Shown piece after piece: positions 1-6,419 of a stretch of DNA of 8,682 nt. The stretch spans positions 1-8,682 of the forward strand of contig WGAB01000181.1 of assembly GCA_015489295.1 (NCBI GenBank), in the 5' to 3' direction. A model generated the notes under the pieces. It saw only the letters and a program-made list of their open reading frames with translations. It was not told the DNA's origin and ran no database searches. Both the position numbers and the translations under genes were made by a program. Position 1 is the first letter of the stretch, and each line of letters begins with the position of its first letter. This stretch comes from Caldifarciminota bacterium. GTDB lineage: Bacteria; WOR-3; Hydrothermia; WGAB01.

Positions 1-1
1 A

Positions 2-481
2 GGCTGGACCGAGGCGTTCCTCTTCTTTGCCGCCCGGTACCAGCATGTGCGCCGGGTCATCCTGCCCGCCCTGCAGAACAGCCGGATCGTCATCTCCGAC
101 CGGTTCTCGGACTCCACCTTCGCCTACCAGGGATTCGGCCGGGGGGTGCCCCTACGCCTTCTGCAGCGCCTCAACAAACTGGCCACCCTGGGGATTCAAC
201 CCAACCTTACCTTCCTGATTGATCTGCCGCCTTCAGAAGGGCTCCGGCGGAAAAACCAGGGCGAAATCACCCGGTTTGAAGACGAAAAGCTGCGGTTCCA
301 CGAGCGCATCCGGGAGGGCTACCTGAAACTGGCCCACCGGGCCAAAAAGCGGTTCCGGGTGCTGGACGGCACCCAGCCCCTGGACACCCTGCAGCAAGAA
401 ATCCTGGAAACCACCCTCCGGCGGCTGCGGGAGAAGGGAAAGTACCGCGGGCCGATACCGCCTTATCATTTAAATCCTTAG
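2..481 (+). CDS. tmk: Thymidylate kinase, 5' end missing
   Basis: Phosphorylates dTMP to dTDP with ATP in the cytoplasm, the committed step to dTTP. The readable frame begins at the window edge (GWTEAFLFFAARYQHV...) and runs 159 residues to a TAG stop. Seen: the helix EAFLFFAARYQHVRRVILPAL, then the signature DRFSDSTFAYQG with the conserved DR and AYQG, then FLIDLPP on the beta strand, and the lid/helix region RRKNQGEITRFEDEKLRFHERIREGYLKLA. The family is usually about 205-215 residues, so roughly the first 50-60, including the P-loop, lie outside the window. A GTG at 47 is an internal valine codon and not a start. The next gene begins 37 bases downstream with no terminator between, so the two are probably co-transcribed. 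Confidence 0.93.
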   Translation, partial: GWTEAFLFFAARYQHVRRVILPALQNSRIVISDRFSDSTFAYQGFGRGVPLRLLQRLNKLATLGIQPNLTFLIDLPPSEGLRRKNQGEITRFEDEKLRFHERIREGYLKLAHRAKKRFRVLDGTQPLDTLQQEILETTLRRLREKGKYRGPIPPYHLNP

Positions 482-504
482 CGTGAAACTCCAGCACAGC
501 CAAA

Positions 505-511
505 AAGGAGG
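505..511 (+). promoter_or_regulatory. Ribosome binding site that fixes the lipoprotein start
   Basis: AAGGAGG, seven bases before the ATG at 519. It rules out the in-frame GTG at 483, which would add 12 residues, has no such site, and would bury the signal peptide. Confidence 0.8.
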
Positions 512-518
512 AAAAGCG

Positions 519-1562
519 ATGAAGCGCACCCTCGTGCTTTGGACCGTAGTGGCAGCCCTGGCCCTCGCCGGCTGCAGCAAAAAGGACGAAGGCGGTGAGG
601 GCGGCGGCAACACCGGGGGTGGCACCGGTTCCGGCTCCGGAAACCTGGCCGTCGTAGCGGTGGTGTCCCCGCAGCTGTCCTATGCGGAACTGCAGGACAC
701 CCTGGGCCAACCCATTGCCGACGCTGAAGTCCGGATCAACGGTGTTCTTCTGAGCCCCGCGGGCCCCGGGTTCTACATGACCAACAGCGTCTTCTATACC
801 AAGGGTCAGACCTACACCCTCAGCATCAACGCCTCGGAGTATGGCTCGGCCCAGGCCACAGTAACCGCGCCGAATATTGACAGTTTGAAGATCACGGCTC
901 CGAACGACGGCGCCCAGCTGGAACCCAACACCGCCATCCAGGTGAACTGGTCTTACTACGGCGGCGAAAACAACGGCCTGGTGGGCCTGAGTCTGGACTA
1001 CACCAGCCCCACCGATACCACCACCTACGAATCGGGCATCCTGGATGGCGCCACCACCAGCCACACGATCCCGGCCGAGGCCACGGCCCTGGAGGGTGAG
1101 GCCACCATCAGCGTGTCGGCCGGCGACTTCGCCGTGATTGAGGGCCTGCCGGATCCCGATCCCACCGATGACTTTGAAGGTTCCATCTTCGGTGTGGTGA
1201 CTTACGACGATGTGTCCGTGACCATCGGCAGCGGCGGTGGAGGTGCGGAAGGGCAGTGGATGGGGACCCTCTCCGGTACCATGGACAACAGCGCCGCCGG
1301 AGGCTACTGGACCTATCCGGTGGTAGGGAACCCTCTGGCCAATGTGGGCTTCATGGTGGCCACGGATCAGGATACGGTGTACCTGGGCGGCAATACCGAC
1401 ACCTGGCCGCCGCAGAACCTGAACCTGATCAGCGAGGACTTCCAGACCACCATGACCATTTCCGGCGAACTCGTGGGCTCCGACAGTGTGGCCGGCACCT
1501 GGGAGATGAGCGGCGTCCACAATGGGTCCGGCACCTGGGGAGGCCATCGGGTCGCCCGGTAA
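519..1562 (+). CDS. Secreted lipoprotein with Ig-like segments, function unknown
   Basis: A 347-residue predicted lipoprotein. Seen: a short signal peptide MKRTLVLWTVVAALALAGC with lipobox LAGC and lipidated Cys19, followed by a Gly/Ser-rich tether (about residues 20-43) that would hold the rest away from the membrane. Residues of about 45-120 (QPIADAEVRINGVLL...GQTYTLSIN) resemble a carboxypeptidase-regulatory-like or Big-type beta sandwich. About 122-210 begins LKITAPNDGAQLEPNTAIQV, the usual opening of a fibronectin-III/Ig-like domain. After a second Gly run (GSGGGG), the last ~100 residues start GQWMGTLSGTMDN and end GTWEMSGVHNGSGTWGGHRV, with repeated G-x-W / G-T-W strands suggesting a beta barrel or sheet. 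I recognise no catalytic motif. It follows tmk with a 37-base gap and ends just before a strong terminator. Surface adhesion or structural roles are guesses; the lipoprotein call is firm. Confidence 0.87.
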   Translation: MKRTLVLWTVVAALALAGCSKKDEGGEGGGNTGGGTGSGSGNLAVVAVVSPQLSYAELQDTLGQPIADAEVRINGVLLSPAGPGFYMTNSVFYTKGQTYTLSINASEYGSAQATVTAPNIDSLKITAPNDGAQLEPNTAIQVNWSYYGGENNGLVGLSLDYTSPTDTTTYESGILDGATTSHTIPAEATALEGEATISVSAGDFAVIEGLPDPDPTDDFEGSIFGVVTYDDVSVTIGSGGGGAEGQWMGTLSGTMDNSAAGGYWTYPVVGNPLANVGFMVATDQDTVYLGGNTDTWPPQNLNLISEDFQTTMTISGELVGSDSVAGTWEMSGVHNGSGTWGGHRVAR

Positions 1563-1588
1563 TCCAGGGACTTTGCGAGAAACCTCTT

Positions 1589-1621
1589 GGGCGGGGCACC
1601 TGGTGCCCCGCCCGTCTTTTT
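1589..1621 (+). terminator. Intrinsic terminator after the lipoprotein gene
   Basis: A perfect 11-bp GC-rich stem (GGGCGGGGCAC at 1589-1599, GTGCCCCGCCC at 1603-1613) with the 3-base loop CTG, followed by GTC and a run of five T. It lies 26 bases after the lipoprotein stop and immediately before the gpgS promoter region, so it separates the tmk-lipoprotein transcript from gpgS-sdh. Confidence 0.93.
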
Positions 1622-1644
1622 CCCGTCTTCCGGTTCGGGCGTCG

Positions 1645-1650
1645 TATAAT
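1645..1650 (+). promoter_or_regulatory. Promoter -10 box for gpgS
   Basis: An exact TATAAT directly downstream of the terminator. No good -35 is found 16-18 bases upstream and there is no extended TG, so the -10 carries the call. Transcription would start near 1657, giving an untranslated leader of only about 15 bases before the ATG at 1672, with a modest GAGG (1661-1664) as ribosome site. The flanking GGCGT is also seen at the promoter near 6342-6355. Confidence 0.65.
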
Positions 1651-1671
1651 AACACCAACCGAGGTTTTCCC

Positions 1672-2874
1672 ATGGCCGACTTTTACCAGAACCGTGTGCC
1701 CACCTTTCCCCTGCTCCGCAGGGATGCGCTGCCCGTTCTGGAAGAACAACTGGAAACCATCAACCGGAAACGCCCCATCGGGGTCATCATCCCCGCCCTC
1801 TTCACCGACCTGGCCAGCGAGGCCATGGCCGGCATCATTCAGGAACTCGCCCAGGCCCGGTTTATCCACCGCATTTACGTGAGCCTGGACCGGGCGCAGC
1901 GCGAACAACTGCCCGAGGCCCGCCGCATCCTGAAGGACATCGCCGACCGAACCGTGGTCATCTGGAACGACAGCCCGGGCATCCAGGAACTCACCGACCG
2001 GGTGCAACGGGTGTTGCCCCTGGGCCCCCGCGGCAAGGGCCGGGCTGTGTGGACCGCCCTGGGCTATGCCCTGGCCAAGGGCGAGGTGCGCATCCTGGCG
2101 TTCCACGATGCCGACATCATCACCTATTCCAAGGATCTGCTGGTGCGGTTGCTCTATCCCGTGGCCGCACTCGGGTACCAGTTCTCCAAGGGCTACTACG
2201 CCCGGTACCAGGACCGGCTGTACGGCCGGGTGGTCCGCCTTTTTTACTTCCCCTTCCTCCGTGCCCTTCGCACCCTGTTCGGTCCCCTGGACTTTCTGGA
2301 CTTCATGGCCGATTTCCGGTACCCCCTGTCGGGCGAGTTCGCCCTGCGGGCCGAGATCGCCTGGGATGTCCGCTATCCCTCGGACTGGGGCATTGAGGTG
2401 GGGATCCTCTCGGAGATCTATCGGCTGGTGACCTCTCCGGGGATCTGCCAGGTGGAGATCGCCGACCGGTACGATCACAAGCACCAGGCCCTGGTGGCCA
2501 AGAAGCGGCACCGGGGCATCCTCCGGATGGTCACCGACATCGCCCGCACCTTCTTTACCGCCCTGGGCGCCCAGGGCCTGGTGATGTCCGATGAACTCTT
2601 CAGCACCCTGCGCCTCACCTATCTTTCCAACGCCCGGGAGATCGTGGAAACCTATGCCAACCTGGCCCGTTTCAACCGGCTCCACTACGACCTGCATGCC
2701 GAACACTCCATGGTGGAAGAGTTTGCCCGATCCTTTGACATTGCAGTGGACGAGTTCAAGAAGTATCCTTTTGGCTCCCCGCTGATTCCCAATTGGCGGC
2801 GGGTGGATTCCGCCATTGAGGGGGCTCTTCAGCACCTCGTAGAGGTGGTGGAACAGGAGAACCCCCTGGCATGA
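1672..2874 (+). CDS. gpgS: Glucosyl-3-phosphoglycerate synthase (GT81-type glycosyltransferase)
   Basis: Predicted to transfer glucose from an NDP-glucose to 3-phosphoglycerate, giving glucosyl-3-phosphoglycerate, the precursor of the compatible solute glucosylglycerate. The protein is a 400-residue cytoplasmic GT-A fold enzyme. Seen: IGVIIPALFTDL opening the nucleotide-binding fold (about residues 36-47), RGKGRAVW (K122), the metal-binding DAD at 146-148 in FHDADI, PLSGEFA at 218-224, the WGIEVGILSEIY acceptor-side segment, and a His-rich ADRYDHKHQ at 264-272 matching the family's third metal-ligand region. Its length fits the long archaeal/thermophile form rather than the ~310-residue actinobacterial one. 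ATG 1672 is chosen because the TATAAT at 1645 excludes longer starts. No partner phosphatase (gpgP) is in the window. A mannosyl-3-phosphoglycerate synthase or other GT2/GT81 activity cannot be excluded. Confidence 0.82.
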   Translation: MADFYQNRVPTFPLLRRDALPVLEEQLETINRKRPIGVIIPALFTDLASEAMAGIIQELAQARFIHRIYVSLDRAQREQLPEARRILKDIADRTVVIWNDSPGIQELTDRVQRVLPLGPRGKGRAVWTALGYALAKGEVRILAFHDADIITYSKDLLVRLLYPVAALGYQFSKGYYARYQDRLYGRVVRLFYFPFLRALRTLFGPLDFLDFMADFRYPLSGEFALRAEIAWDVRYPSDWGIEVGILSEIYRLVTSPGICQVEIADRYDHKHQALVAKKRHRGILRMVTDIARTFFTALGAQGLVMSDELFSTLRLTYLSNAREIVETYANLARFNRLHYDLHAEHSMVEEFARSFDIAVDEFKKYPFGSPLIPNWRRVDSAIEGALQHLVEVVEQENPLA

Positions 2875-2896
2875 GGGGGCTCGGGGAACAAGCCCA
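2862..2896 (+). other. Two overlapping small inverted repeats at the gpgS-sdhA junction
   Basis: CCCCCT (2862-2867) can pair with AGGGGG (2874-2879) across the gpgS stop codon. GGGCT (2877-2881) can instead pair with AGCCC (2892-2896). The two share bases 2877-2879, so they exclude each other. There is no T run, so neither is a standard terminator. They could modulate readthrough or mRNA stability between gpgS and sdhA, or be chance in GC-rich DNA. Confidence 0.3.
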
Positions 2897-2899
2897 AGC

Positions 2900-2906
2900 A
2901 AGGAGG
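2900..2906 (+). promoter_or_regulatory. Ribosome binding site supporting the GTG start of sdhA
   Basis: AAGGAGG, five bases before GTG at 2912. No ATG is available near the N-terminus before the Rossmann motif GAGIAG, so GTG is the start. Confidence 0.8.
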
Positions 2907-2911
2907 CAACC

Positions 2912-4633
2912 GTGGAGGTCTTGAAACACGATGTACTGGTCCTCGGAGCAGGCATCGCAGGATTGCGCGCAGCCATAGAACTGAACCGGGCCTCCGGGGG
3001 GAAGCTGGACATCGGAATCCTCTCCAAGGTGCAACTCATGCGGGCGCACTCGGTTTGCGCAGAGGGGGGCACCGGTGCGGTCCTGCGCACCGAGGAGGGC
3101 GACAGCTTTGAGCTCCACGCCTGGGACACCGTGAAGGGGTCCGACTTCCTGGCGGACCAGGATACGGTGTTCCGGTTCGTGGAGACCATGCCCCGGGAGA
3201 TCCTGCTCTTAGACCACTGGGGCATGCCCTGGTCGCGGAGGCCCGACGGCCGGATTGACCAGCGGCGCTTCGGCGGCCACTCCTTCCCCCGCGCCACCTT
3301 CGCAGCCGATAAAACCGGCTTCTTTGAAATGCAAACCCTCTACGACACCCTGCTCAAGTACCGCGATCGCGTCACCCGCTACTCCGAATGGTTCGTTACC
3401 AAAATCCTCATGAAGGACGGCCGATTCGTGGGGCTCACGGGCTTTGATGCCTCCACCGGCGAGTTCTATCTACTCATCGCCAAGGCGCTGATCATCGCCA
3501 CCGGCGGCGCCGGCCGCCTGTACAGCTTCACCACCTATTCCCACACCGTCACCGGCGACGGCCTGGCCATGGCCTACCGGGCCGGAATGCCCCTGGCCGA
3601 CATGGAGTTCATCCAGTTCCACCCCACCGGCCTGATTCCCTCCGGCATCCTGATTACCGAGGGTGTGCGCGGCGAGGGCGGGTACCTCCTGAACAACAAG
3701 GGCGAGCGCTTCATGGAACGCTACGCCCCCGGCATGATGGAACTCGCGCCCCGCGACATCGTGTCCCGGGCCATGATGACCGAGATCCAGGAGGGCCGGG
3801 GGTTCAAGGGGCCCCACGGCCTGGATTACCTGCTCCTGGACATCCGGCATCTGGGGGCCGAAAAGATCAACGAACGCCTGCCTTTGATCCGCGAGGTGGC
3901 CATCAAGTATGCCGGCGTGGATCCCATTGAGGCGCCCATGCCCGTGCGGCCCGTATCCCACTACACCATGGGCGGTATCCGCACCGACATCAACGGCAAG
4001 GTGATCGGCACTGAGAATGTGTGGGCCGCCGGCGAAGTGGCGGCCGCCTCCATCCACGGCGCCAACCGGCTGGGCACCAACTCCACCGCCGAATGCCTGG
4101 CCTACGGCGGCATCACAGGCGCCGAGGCGGCCCGGTATGCCCTGAAGGAGGGTGCGCTGCCCGATCCCCCGACGGCGGAGGCCGAGGACGAAGAAAAACG
4201 GGTGTTCCAGGGCCTCCTGAGCCAGACGGGCAAGGAGAATGTGTACCGGATCCGCATGGAACTCCGCCAGACCATGGGCGAGAACATGGGGGTGTTCCGC
4301 GACGGCCCCCGCATTGAAAAGGCCCTGAAGAAGATCCAGGAACTCAAGGAACGGTACCGCGACATCCGCATTGAAGACAAGGGCCGCATTTACAACACCG
4401 ACCTCATCATGGCCCTGGAGGTGGGGTTCCTGCTGGATGTGGCCGAGGTGGCCGTTACCGGTGCCCTGCTGCGCAAGGAATCCCGCGGTAGCCACTATCG
4501 GCTGGACTTCCCCAAGCGTGATGACGAAAACTTCCTCAAGCACACCATCGCCTACTATACCGAAAAGGGCCCGAAGATGGACTACGAGCCCGTGCGGATC
4601 ACCGCCTGGAAACCGGTGGAACGCAAGTACTAA
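2912..4633 (+). CDS. sdhA: Succinate dehydrogenase/fumarate reductase flavoprotein subunit
   Basis: Catalytic subunit of complex II; oxidises succinate to fumarate (or the reverse) with covalently bound FAD. It has 573 residues, a normal family length. Seen: dinucleotide-binding GAGIAGLRA at residues 12-20; RAHSVCAEGG with His46 at the covalent-FAD position; FGGHSFPRATFAADKTG; QFHPTG (His237); TEGVRGEGG (Glu250); PRDIVSR (Arg281); SHYTMGG (His350); HGANRLGTNS (Arg386); and the C-terminal IYNTDLIMALEVGFLLDVAE plus RKESRGSHYR. These are the known substrate and proton-transfer residues of SdhA/FrdA. L-aspartate oxidase, a relative, is excluded by the adjacent sdhC, D and B. The direction of catalysis cannot be told from sequence. 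An oddity is CAEGGTGAVL where AQGGINAAL is usual. It follows gpgS by 37 bases and may be read through from there. Confidence 0.95.
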   Translation: MEVLKHDVLVLGAGIAGLRAAIELNRASGGKLDIGILSKVQLMRAHSVCAEGGTGAVLRTEEGDSFELHAWDTVKGSDFLADQDTVFRFVETMPREILLLDHWGMPWSRRPDGRIDQRRFGGHSFPRATFAADKTGFFEMQTLYDTLLKYRDRVTRYSEWFVTKILMKDGRFVGLTGFDASTGEFYLLIAKALIIATGGAGRLYSFTTYSHTVTGDGLAMAYRAGMPLADMEFIQFHPTGLIPSGILITEGVRGEGGYLLNNKGERFMERYAPGMMELAPRDIVSRAMMTEIQEGRGFKGPHGLDYLLLDIRHLGAEKINERLPLIREVAIKYAGVDPIEAPMPVRPVSHYTMGGIRTDINGKVIGTENVWAAGEVAAASIHGANRLGTNSTAECLAYGGITGAEAARYALKEGALPDPPTAEAEDEEKRVFQGLLSQTGKENVYRIRMELRQTMGENMGVFRDGPRIEKALKKIQELKERYRDIRIEDKGRIYNTDLIMALEVGFLLDVAEVAVTGALLRKESRGSHYRLDFPKRDDENFLKHTIAYYTEKGPKMDYEPVRITAWKPVERKY

Positions 4634-4644
4634 AGGGGGAAACC

Positions 4645-5079
4645 ATGGCCAAGCCCGTTCAGTACAACAACCGGCTCGGAATGAAGGGGTGGTGGGGAGG
4701 ACGCTACGGCCTGGAACGCTGGGCCTACTTCCTACACCGCCTCACCGGCCTGGTGATTGTGCTGTACCTGATTCTCCACATCTTTGTGACCAGCGCCCGG
4801 GTCTTCGGCCCCGAGGCCTGGGAAGCCACCATGGGGGCCGTGGGCGGACCGGTGTTCCGCTTCCTGGAATACCTCCTGATCGCAGCCATTACCTACCACG
4901 GGTTCAACGGACTGCGGCTCATCTTCATTGAGTGGTTCGGCTGGTCGCTGGGCCGGCCGCGGCGTCCGATCTACCCCTATGTAACCTCCCTTCACCATCA
5001 GCGGCCTCTCCTCATCGGCATGATGATCCTGGCCTTCCTGTTCCTCGTGTTCAGCGCCTGGGGCTTTCTGACCCCCTGA
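4645..5079 (+). CDS. sdhC: Complex II membrane anchor, cytochrome b subunit
   Basis: A 144-residue integral membrane protein that holds the SdhAB head on the membrane, binds heme b and helps form the quinone site. Seen: an amphipathic N-terminus (WWGGRYGLERWAYF), then HRLTG (His31-Arg32, the family's quinone-side motif) entering helix 1 (about 29-50, with His45); helix 2 (about 70-97), holding YHGFNGLRLIFIEW with His85 at the position of the known SdhC heme ligand; and helix 3 (about 120-142). It starts 11 bases after the sdhA stop behind AGGGGGAA. The subunit letters C and D are assigned by HRLTG and order; the split between the two anchors is less certain than the complex II role. Confidence 0.88.
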   Translation: MAKPVQYNNRLGMKGWWGGRYGLERWAYFLHRLTGLVIVLYLILHIFVTSARVFGPEAWEATMGAVGGPVFRFLEYLLIAAITYHGFNGLRLIFIEWFGWSLGRPRRPIYPYVTSLHHQRPLLIGMMILAFLFLVFSAWGFLTP

Positions 5080-5091
5080 GGAGGTGACACC

Positions 5092-5445
5092 ATGAAGGAA
5101 TCCCGGTTCTGGTTCCTGTTCTTGATCGCCGGGCTCGTGCTGTTCCTGCTGCTCGGGTATCACATCGTCTTCATCCACCTCCTGGGCAACTACGAGGCCA
5201 ACATCTCGTTCCAGAGCGTGGCCTCCCGCTCCGTGAGCCCGGCCTACGCGGTGTTCTATCTGCTGTTCCTGGTCTTCGCCCTGTACCACGGCTTTTACGG
5301 CCTGCGCACCATTCTGCTGGAAATTGAAGCCCTGGCCCGCCATCACCGCACGGTGACCGCCATCCTGGTGGTCCTGGGGGTGGGGCTTTTCGTTTACGGA
5401 ACCTGGGCCCTGTTCGCGGCCATGAAAATAGGAGCGGTAGGATGA
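5092..5445 (+). CDS. sdhD: Complex II membrane anchor, second subunit
   Basis: A 117-residue, three-helix membrane protein (about residues 6-31, 50-76 and 86-112), the second anchor of complex II. Seen: His24 and His29 at the end of helix 1, and YHGFYGLRTILLE in helix 2 with His66 at the position of the known SdhD heme ligand. The helix-2 motif closely matches the YHGFNGLR of the preceding subunit, showing the two anchors share a fold. A strong GAGGAGGTGA site starts at the sdhC stop codon, 12 bases before the ATG. Its TGA overlaps the sdhB ATG by four bases, so translation of the two is probably coupled. Confidence 0.87.
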   Translation: MKESRFWFLFLIAGLVLFLLLGYHIVFIHLLGNYEANISFQSVASRSVSPAYAVFYLLFLVFALYHGFYGLRTILLEIEALARHHRTVTAILVVLGVGLFVYGTWALFAAMKIGAVG

Positions 5446-6311
5446 CCGGCGGCACTCCGAAACCCCTGGTGGATGTAGACATGGACCGGGTGGTGCAAAC
5501 CACCACCTTCCGCGTGTTCCGCTACAACGGCACCGGCGATCCCCCCACCTACAAGGACTACGAAGTGCCCACCAAGCGGGGGATGACCGTTCTGGACGGG
5601 CTCCTGTGGATCAAGGAAAACCTGGACGGCTCCCTGTCGTACCGTGCCTCCTGCCGCATGGGCGTGTGCGGCTCCTGCGCCATGATGATCAACGGCAAGC
5701 CCCGCCTGGCCTGCCAAACCCAGATCCTGGACCTCCAGACCTCGGTGGTCGTTGTGGAACCACTCAAGAACTACCCGGTGGTCAAGGACCTGGTGCCGGC
5801 TCTGGACCAGCTCTTTGAGAAGCACGAAGCCGTCAAGCCCTATGTGATGCGGCCGGGTGAGGAGGACGAACTGGAGAACCCTTCGGGTGAGTTTGAGCAG
5901 AGCCCGGAGGAACTGGACGAGTTCATCCAGTTTACCTACTGCATCAAGTGCGGTATCTGTCTTGCCGCCTGTCCTACGGTGGCGAGCGACCCCCTGTTCC
6001 TGGGGCCCCAGGCCCTGGCCCAGGCGTACCGATATGTGGCGGATACCCGGGACACCGCCTACGCCGAGCGCTGCGACCTGGTGGACACCGCCCACGGCGT
6101 ATGGCGATGCCACTATGCCGGGGCCTGCACGGAGGCCTGCCCCAAGGGTGTGGACCCGGCCTTTGCCATCCAGTTGCTGAAGAAAAAGGTGTTCCAGCAC
6201 CGGGTTCTGGGCAAAAAACGGAAAGTAGCCCGCGTGGCCCCCAAGCCCACCGGGGTGTCGCGGCGGCCCAATGTCCCGGAACCGCCGGCCCGAACGGTCA
6301 AATCCGACTGA
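5442..6311 (+). CDS. sdhB: Succinate dehydrogenase/fumarate reductase iron-sulfur subunit
   Basis: Carries electrons from FAD to the quinone through three clusters. It has 289 residues, longer than the usual ~235-250. Seen: a plant-ferredoxin-type [2Fe-2S] site SCRMGVCGSC...LAC (Cys71, 76, 79, 91, with all four Cys rather than the Asp found in E. coli); CIKCGICLAACP (Cys167, 170, 173, 177); and CHYAGACTEACPKG (Cys223, 229, 233). By family pattern Cys167/170/173/233 hold [4Fe-4S] and Cys177/223/229 hold [3Fe-4S]. The extra length is an N-terminal stretch of about 13 residues and a basic, Pro-rich C-terminal tail of about 40 (GKKRKVARVAPKPTG...). The start at 5442 is favoured by ATGA overlap with sdhD; the ATG at 5481 (MDRVVQTTTFRV) is a possible shorter start. 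No terminator hairpin with a T run was seen before the next promoter. Confidence 0.95.
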   Translation: MTGGTPKPLVDVDMDRVVQTTTFRVFRYNGTGDPPTYKDYEVPTKRGMTVLDGLLWIKENLDGSLSYRASCRMGVCGSCAMMINGKPRLACQTQILDLQTSVVVVEPLKNYPVVKDLVPALDQLFEKHEAVKPYVMRPGEEDELENPSGEFEQSPEELDEFIQFTYCIKCGICLAACPTVASDPLFLGPQALAQAYRYVADTRDTAYAERCDLVDTAHGVWRCHYAGACTEACPKGVDPAFAIQLLKKKVFQHRVLGKKRKVARVAPKPTGVSRRPNVPEPPARTVKSD

Positions 6312-6323
6312 GGCCTGGTCGGG

Positions 6324-6354
6324 TTGACACCCTCCGGCCAGAGGCGTATATAAT
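6324..6354 (+). promoter_or_regulatory. Sigma-70-type promoter for the dockerin-protein operon
   Basis: An exact TTGACA (6324-6329) upstream of TATAAT (6349-6354), spacer 19. The overlapping TATATA at 6347-6352 gives the ideal 17. Predicted start near 6361, about 190 bases before the ATG at 6551. It lies 12 bases after the sdhB stop, so the secreted-protein genes form their own transcription unit. Confidence 0.85.
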
Positions 6355-6383
6355 AGCGAAACGCCCGGTGACAGGTTACTATA

Positions 6384-6400
6384 GCCCCAGGGGAAGGGGC
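6384..6400 (+). other. Leader hairpin
   Basis: GCCCC (6384-6388) pairs with GGGGC (6396-6400) around the 7-base purine loop AGGGGAA. It lies just upstream of the ribosome site of the leader ORF. Confidence 0.5.
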
Positions 6401-6419
6401 AAACAACAAAGGGGTGACT

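Noticed and set aside
1522..1671. Upstream in-frame extension of gpgS
   Set aside because: It would translate through the terminator hairpin and the TATAAT box.
267..1673. 468-codon minus-strand frame opposite tmk and the lipoprotein gene
   Set aside because: It covers a real terminator and two supported genes, and has no recognisable domain or ribosome site.
1429..3297. Very long open frame on the minus strand (622 codons)
   Set aside because: It runs antisense through gpgS and into sdhA; its translation is low-complexity Gly/His/Pro-rich with no family motifs, as expected opposite GC-rich coding DNA.
3470..4543. 357-codon minus-strand frame inside sdhA
   Set aside because: It is entirely antisense to conserved SdhA motifs; composition is a mirror of their codons.
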